Source: a virus. Taken from it: a DNA stretch of 33,263 bases. The position numbers were made by a program, and so were the translations under genes. Positions 31,050 through 33,263 of this stretch are shown here, in pieces. Within the stretch, counting starts at the first letter, position 1. Each line of letters begins with the position of its first letter. Under the pieces are notes generated by a model. That model searched no databases. It saw only the letters and a list, made by a program, of their open reading frames with translations, and was not told the origin of the DNA. The stretch spans positions 1 to 33,263 of the IMG/VR virus record IMGVR_UViG_3300044846_005924. One strand, written 5' to 3'.

Positions 31050-32417
31050 TTAGTTATTATACTCTTTTTGTAGGGCTTTTTTCAATTCTTGTAAATCTTC
31101 CCTATACATTTGTAATGGTTCTCTCTTCTTGATCTCTTCAAGCTCCCTCTCTTTTTGAAATTCTGCACTTATTAAGTCTTCGTAAGTTTCCTTAGTAAGT
31201 GAATGAATAGGCATTCCTAGTAGGTATTGGTAGGATCCGTTTATTTCATCAAAGTTAGCAGTTTCTAGATAGAGGATAATCTCTTTTCGAGGCACATTAT
31301 TAATTTTTAATTTACCTTCAATTATTGCTTTTACAAAACGAGCCCTATTTGAGAGAAGAGTAAGTTCTTGATTTAGGGTATCTATGATAAATTGTTTCCT
31401 CTTAGCATAAAAAGAGAGTCTAAATTTTACAAAATACTCAATAATTTCACTCGCTGAGTTGAATATCTTAAGTCGACCAAACTCATCAAGAACAGTAAAG
31501 TTCTCAGTTTGGCGCTCTTCCATCTTTAAAAGTCTCTTTAATCTAACTGAATCACTTAGGGTCTTAAGATCTTCTCTTCTAAACTTAAGAACATAATTAA
31601 TATTAGATTTACAGTTATTTTCATAACTTGCAATTCTTCTAGAATCCTCAAGATCTATTAGGTGTTGATCAAATTTCTCATATGTGATAGATGGCGGAAG
31701 CTCTGTAATGGCTACAGTTGTTGTGTTTTTTACTTCATACTTTCCACTAAATACCCAAGAAAACTTTTCAGGATCAACTAGGTCACAGTCTCCAATAAAT
31801 TCTCTATTCCATGGAGTTGGTTCTGCATATTTCTTTCCTTCTAGAGATTTTAAACAGGCATCGATTAGGCTAATCGGATTGCGATTTAATATATTTGTTG
31901 CGAAACCTACAGCAATCCCGCTACCTCCATTCAAGAGGACAGTTGGAATAATTGGTAGGAAATATTTAGGTTCAATCTCATTACCCTCTTCATATCTTGA
32001 TTCCAATAACTCAAAATCCTTATATAGTAGTCTAAAGTTCTTATGTAGTTTAGTTGCAATATATCGAGGAGCAGCTGCTTCTGGAGAACGTAAGGATCCG
32101 AATTGGCCAATATCTTCTAATACTGGCATTGAATTCTTAAATTTTTGAGCCATCCCAACAATTGCAGAATTTAGGGATCCATCTCCATGATGATAAAAAG
32201 CATCTGCTGCTACTCTACCAGCCAATTGGAAGATCTTCATTGGTTTTTCTGAACCATTTTTCCAAACTTTATTTGCAACAAAGATTACTTTACGTTGGGT
32301 TGGTTTAAATCCGTCAATTACTGATGGGATTGCTCTTTCTTCAACAACATATACGGCATATTCTCGATAATCATTGTCTAAATAATTAGTTACTGTTTTT
32401 ATTTCTGGCTTTCGCAT
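31050..32417 (-). CDS. 52: DNA topoisomerase II medium subunit, gp52-type
   Basis: A 455-residue GyrA/ParC-type subunit; T4 gp52 is of similar size. It starts with YLDNDYREYAVYVVEERAIP, then IDGFKPTQRKVIF. The catalytic tyrosine is Y119 in AAAPRYIATKL, and the GGSGIAVGFATNI segment (about 182-195) is present. A coiled C-terminal gate region with IEYFVKFRLSFYAKRKQF follows. It lacks a gyrase-type wrapping domain, as in T4. It pairs with gp39 encoded two genes upstream to relax DNA during replication. Its start overlaps the end of the 112-residue gene by 19 bp. Confidence 0.95.
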   Translation of the reverse strand: MRKPEIKTVTNYLDNDYREYAVYVVEERAIPSVIDGFKPTQRKVIFVANKVWKNGSEKPMKIFQLAGRVAADAFYHHGDGSLNSAIVGMAQKFKNSMPVLEDIGQFGSLRSPEAAAPRYIATKLHKNFRLLYKDFELLESRYEEGNEIEPKYFLPIIPTVLLNGGSGIAVGFATNILNRNPISLIDACLKSLEGKKYAEPTPWNREFIGDCDLVDPEKFSWVFSGKYEVKNTTTVAITELPPSITYEKFDQHLIDLEDSRRIASYENNCKSNINYVLKFRREDLKTLSDSVRLKRLLKMEERQTENFTVLDEFGRLKIFNSASEIIEYFVKFRLSFYAKRKQFIIDTLNQELTLLSNRARFVKAIIEGKLKINNVPRKEIILYLETANFDEINGSYQYLLGMPIHSLTKETYEDLISAEFQKERELEEIKKREPLQMYREDLQELKKALQKEYNN

Positions 32418-32737
32418 TTAAAATAGTTGTTTTCTGTAAGATACTCATAAAGACCTTCAAGATCCTTGATTATTTCGACCTGTTCACCACTATCAGTAGA
32501 ATATGCCTGCATTTCAGGATTACCGATGCCGTCCTGTAAATAGTTTTTCTCATACATAAACCAGTCAAACCAGTCTAAACCCTCAGTTGTTAGTAATTGT
32601 CCCCAAAGATAGTTGATTACAATATTGTAACCCTCTGAGAATTCGATTAAATCAATACCTAGTTCATACGAACCATCTAATTTAGCCGAATTTTGAACCA
32701 TTAGATCAACTATGTGTTTAAACTTTTCAAATGTCAT
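32399..32737 (-). CDS. Hypothetical protein between topoisomerase genes
   Basis: A 112-residue acidic protein with a mostly helical N-terminus (MTFEKFKHIVDLMVQNSAK) and a Trp-rich centre (GLDWFDWFMYEKNY), followed by an ending with DLEGLYEYLTENNYF. I recall similar DWFxWF-type proteins of unknown function in other T4-like phages. Its 3' end overlaps the gp52 start by 19 bp. It follows the small membrane peptide gene by 25 nt. It is part of the gp39-gp52 operon and probably expressed with them. No function can be assigned. Confidence 0.65.
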   Translation of the reverse strand: MTFEKFKHIVDLMVQNSAKLDGSYELGIDLIEFSEGYNIVINYLWGQLLTTEGLDWFDWFMYEKNYLQDGIGNPEMQAYSTDSGEQVEIIKDLEGLYEYLTENNYFKCESQK

Positions 32738-32762
32738 TTTATGAGATTTTTCTATCTTTTAC

Positions 32763-32879
32763 TTAGACCGATCCTAAAGTTTTGATTAACCATGAAATTA
32801 GGCCGATTGTTGAACCGCAAATAATCATCCATATAAAGATGAATTTAGGTCTTCTTTCAAATTCATTGTAGTATTTCAT
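32763..32879 (-). CDS. 38-residue single-span membrane peptide
   Basis: A short frame of 38 codons starting MKYYNEFERRPKFIFIWMII. A charged N-terminus with an RRPK stretch precedes one hydrophobic span (about 13-32), ending LIKTLGSV; the orientation would be N-in by the positive-inside rule. Its ATG overlaps the gp39 stop as TAATG, an arrangement shared with another pair in this operon, which supports it as a real gene. The function is unknown; small phage membrane peptides often affect host envelope or lysis. Confidence 0.6.
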   Translation of the reverse strand: MKYYNEFERRPKFIFIWMIICGSTIGLISWLIKTLGSV

Positions 32880-33263
32880 TAATTTTGATTATTTCCAAGA
32901 ATTCTATCTTTTCTAGGTTGAGAATCCTTTCCAAACCACGATTCAAGTGATTCTTTATAGTCTTTATCGTTCTTTATTTGAACAAGGTAGGGATTTTTGA
33001 TTATTTCTTCATATTCAGCGTCTTCTAGCGCACCAAGTCCCTTTTTATACTCAATATCCCAAGAAGCGGCCTTATTTTTCTTTGACCATACATCAAATTC
33101 ATCATTTGTGTAAAAATTAAGCGATTCTTTGCCTTTTTTAGCGACTACTAGTGGAGTCATTACTTTATATACTCTACCTTGATCAAAAAGTTCGGGCCAA
33201 AAGCGATTAAAGAAATTAATTAAGGTTGCAGCGATGTGGCTACCGTCTGGATCAGCATCGGTA
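32879..33263 (-). CDS. 39: DNA topoisomerase II large subunit, gp39-type, C-terminal part
   Basis: The frame is open to the right edge; the visible 127 residues start TDADPDGSHIAATLINFF, so the apparent Met at 33160 is internal. TDADPDGSHI is the TOPRIM metal-binding motif (DxDxDG) of GyrB/ParE/gp39 proteins. VMTPLVVAKKG, FYTNDEF, WDIEYKKGLGALEDAEYEE and the terminal SWFGKDSQPRKDRILG complete the usual end. The ATPase and transducer domains lie beyond the window. gp39 pairs with gp52 to pass DNA strands. The stop overlaps the start of the membrane-peptide gene. Confidence 0.92.
   Translation of the reverse strand, partial: TDADPDGSHIAATLINFFNRFWPELFDQGRVYKVMTPLVVAKKGKESLNFYTNDEFDVWSKKNKAASWDIEYKKGLGALEDAEYEEIIKNPYLVQIKNDKDYKESLESWFGKDSQPRKDRILGNNQN

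Noticed and set aside
32879-33160. A complete 93-residue gene starting at Met 33160
   Set aside because: The frame continues upstream to the window edge with a TDADPDGSHI TOPRIM motif, so this Met is internal to gp39.

Overview
The window is a segment of a T4-like (contractile-tailed) bacteriophage genome. Recognisable T4-type proteins are the gp21-type prohead protease (fused to a scaffold), the gp23-type major capsid protein, a gp4-type head-completion protein, a gp43-type DNA polymerase (C-terminal half only), a gp61-like primase, UvsW, topoisomerase subunits gp52 and gp39, PhoH, and a baseplate hub/spike module. The DNA is AT-rich. Start codons lack clear Shine-Dalgarno sequences and follow A-rich leaders, which fits a host in the Bacteroidota. 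The host call is an inference; there is no tRNA, integrase or host gene to confirm it.

Layout. 1-3216 (minus): head-completion protein (cut by the left edge), an acidic leader-bearing protein, primase, and the polymerase half. 3335-5149 (plus): unknown protein, PhoH, leader-bearing protein. 5179-7737 (minus): UvsW, a UvsY-like coiled-coil protein, an unknown protein. 7781-21898 (plus): HAD phosphatase-like protein and P-loop kinase, a leader-bearing protein, a ligase-like/NMNAT-like fusion, an HTH-metallophosphoesterase, a 55-residue zinc ribbon, a 644-residue leader-bearing protein, then a baseplate/tail set (large structural protein, LysM-like, gp27-like hub, tube-like protein, gp5-like spike, small hydrophobic protein). 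21885-22930 (minus): Cys-rich protein and NeuB-like TIM-barrel protein. 22994-29845 (plus): DnaJ-like chaperone, protease-scaffold fusion, major capsid protein, ferritin-like DUF5856-type protein, unknown virion-like protein, class III nucleotidyl cyclase. 30093-33263 (minus): DIP1984-like protein, unknown, lipoprotein, gp52, unknown, a 38-residue membrane peptide, and the C-terminal end of gp39 (cut by the right edge).

How it fits together. An invariant octamer ATAAATAA, usually followed by TAAAA, sits 7-23 nt (mostly 17-23) before twelve start codons on both strands. It resembles the T4 late promoter TATAAATA. It precedes mainly structural or head-associated genes and not the primase, polymerase, uvsW or topoisomerase genes. 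Six proteins share a short N-terminal leader ending in [I/L/V]-x-E, the form of T4 capsid-targeting sequences cut by the prohead protease; several may be packaged internal head proteins. Four strong hairpin terminators divide the transcription units.

Most notable: the leader family, the protease-scaffold fusion with eleven 14-residue repeats and a probable internal start, a phage-encoded class III cyclase with all canonical catalytic residues, the ligase-like/NMNAT-like fusion, and the split polymerase whose other half is not in this window.
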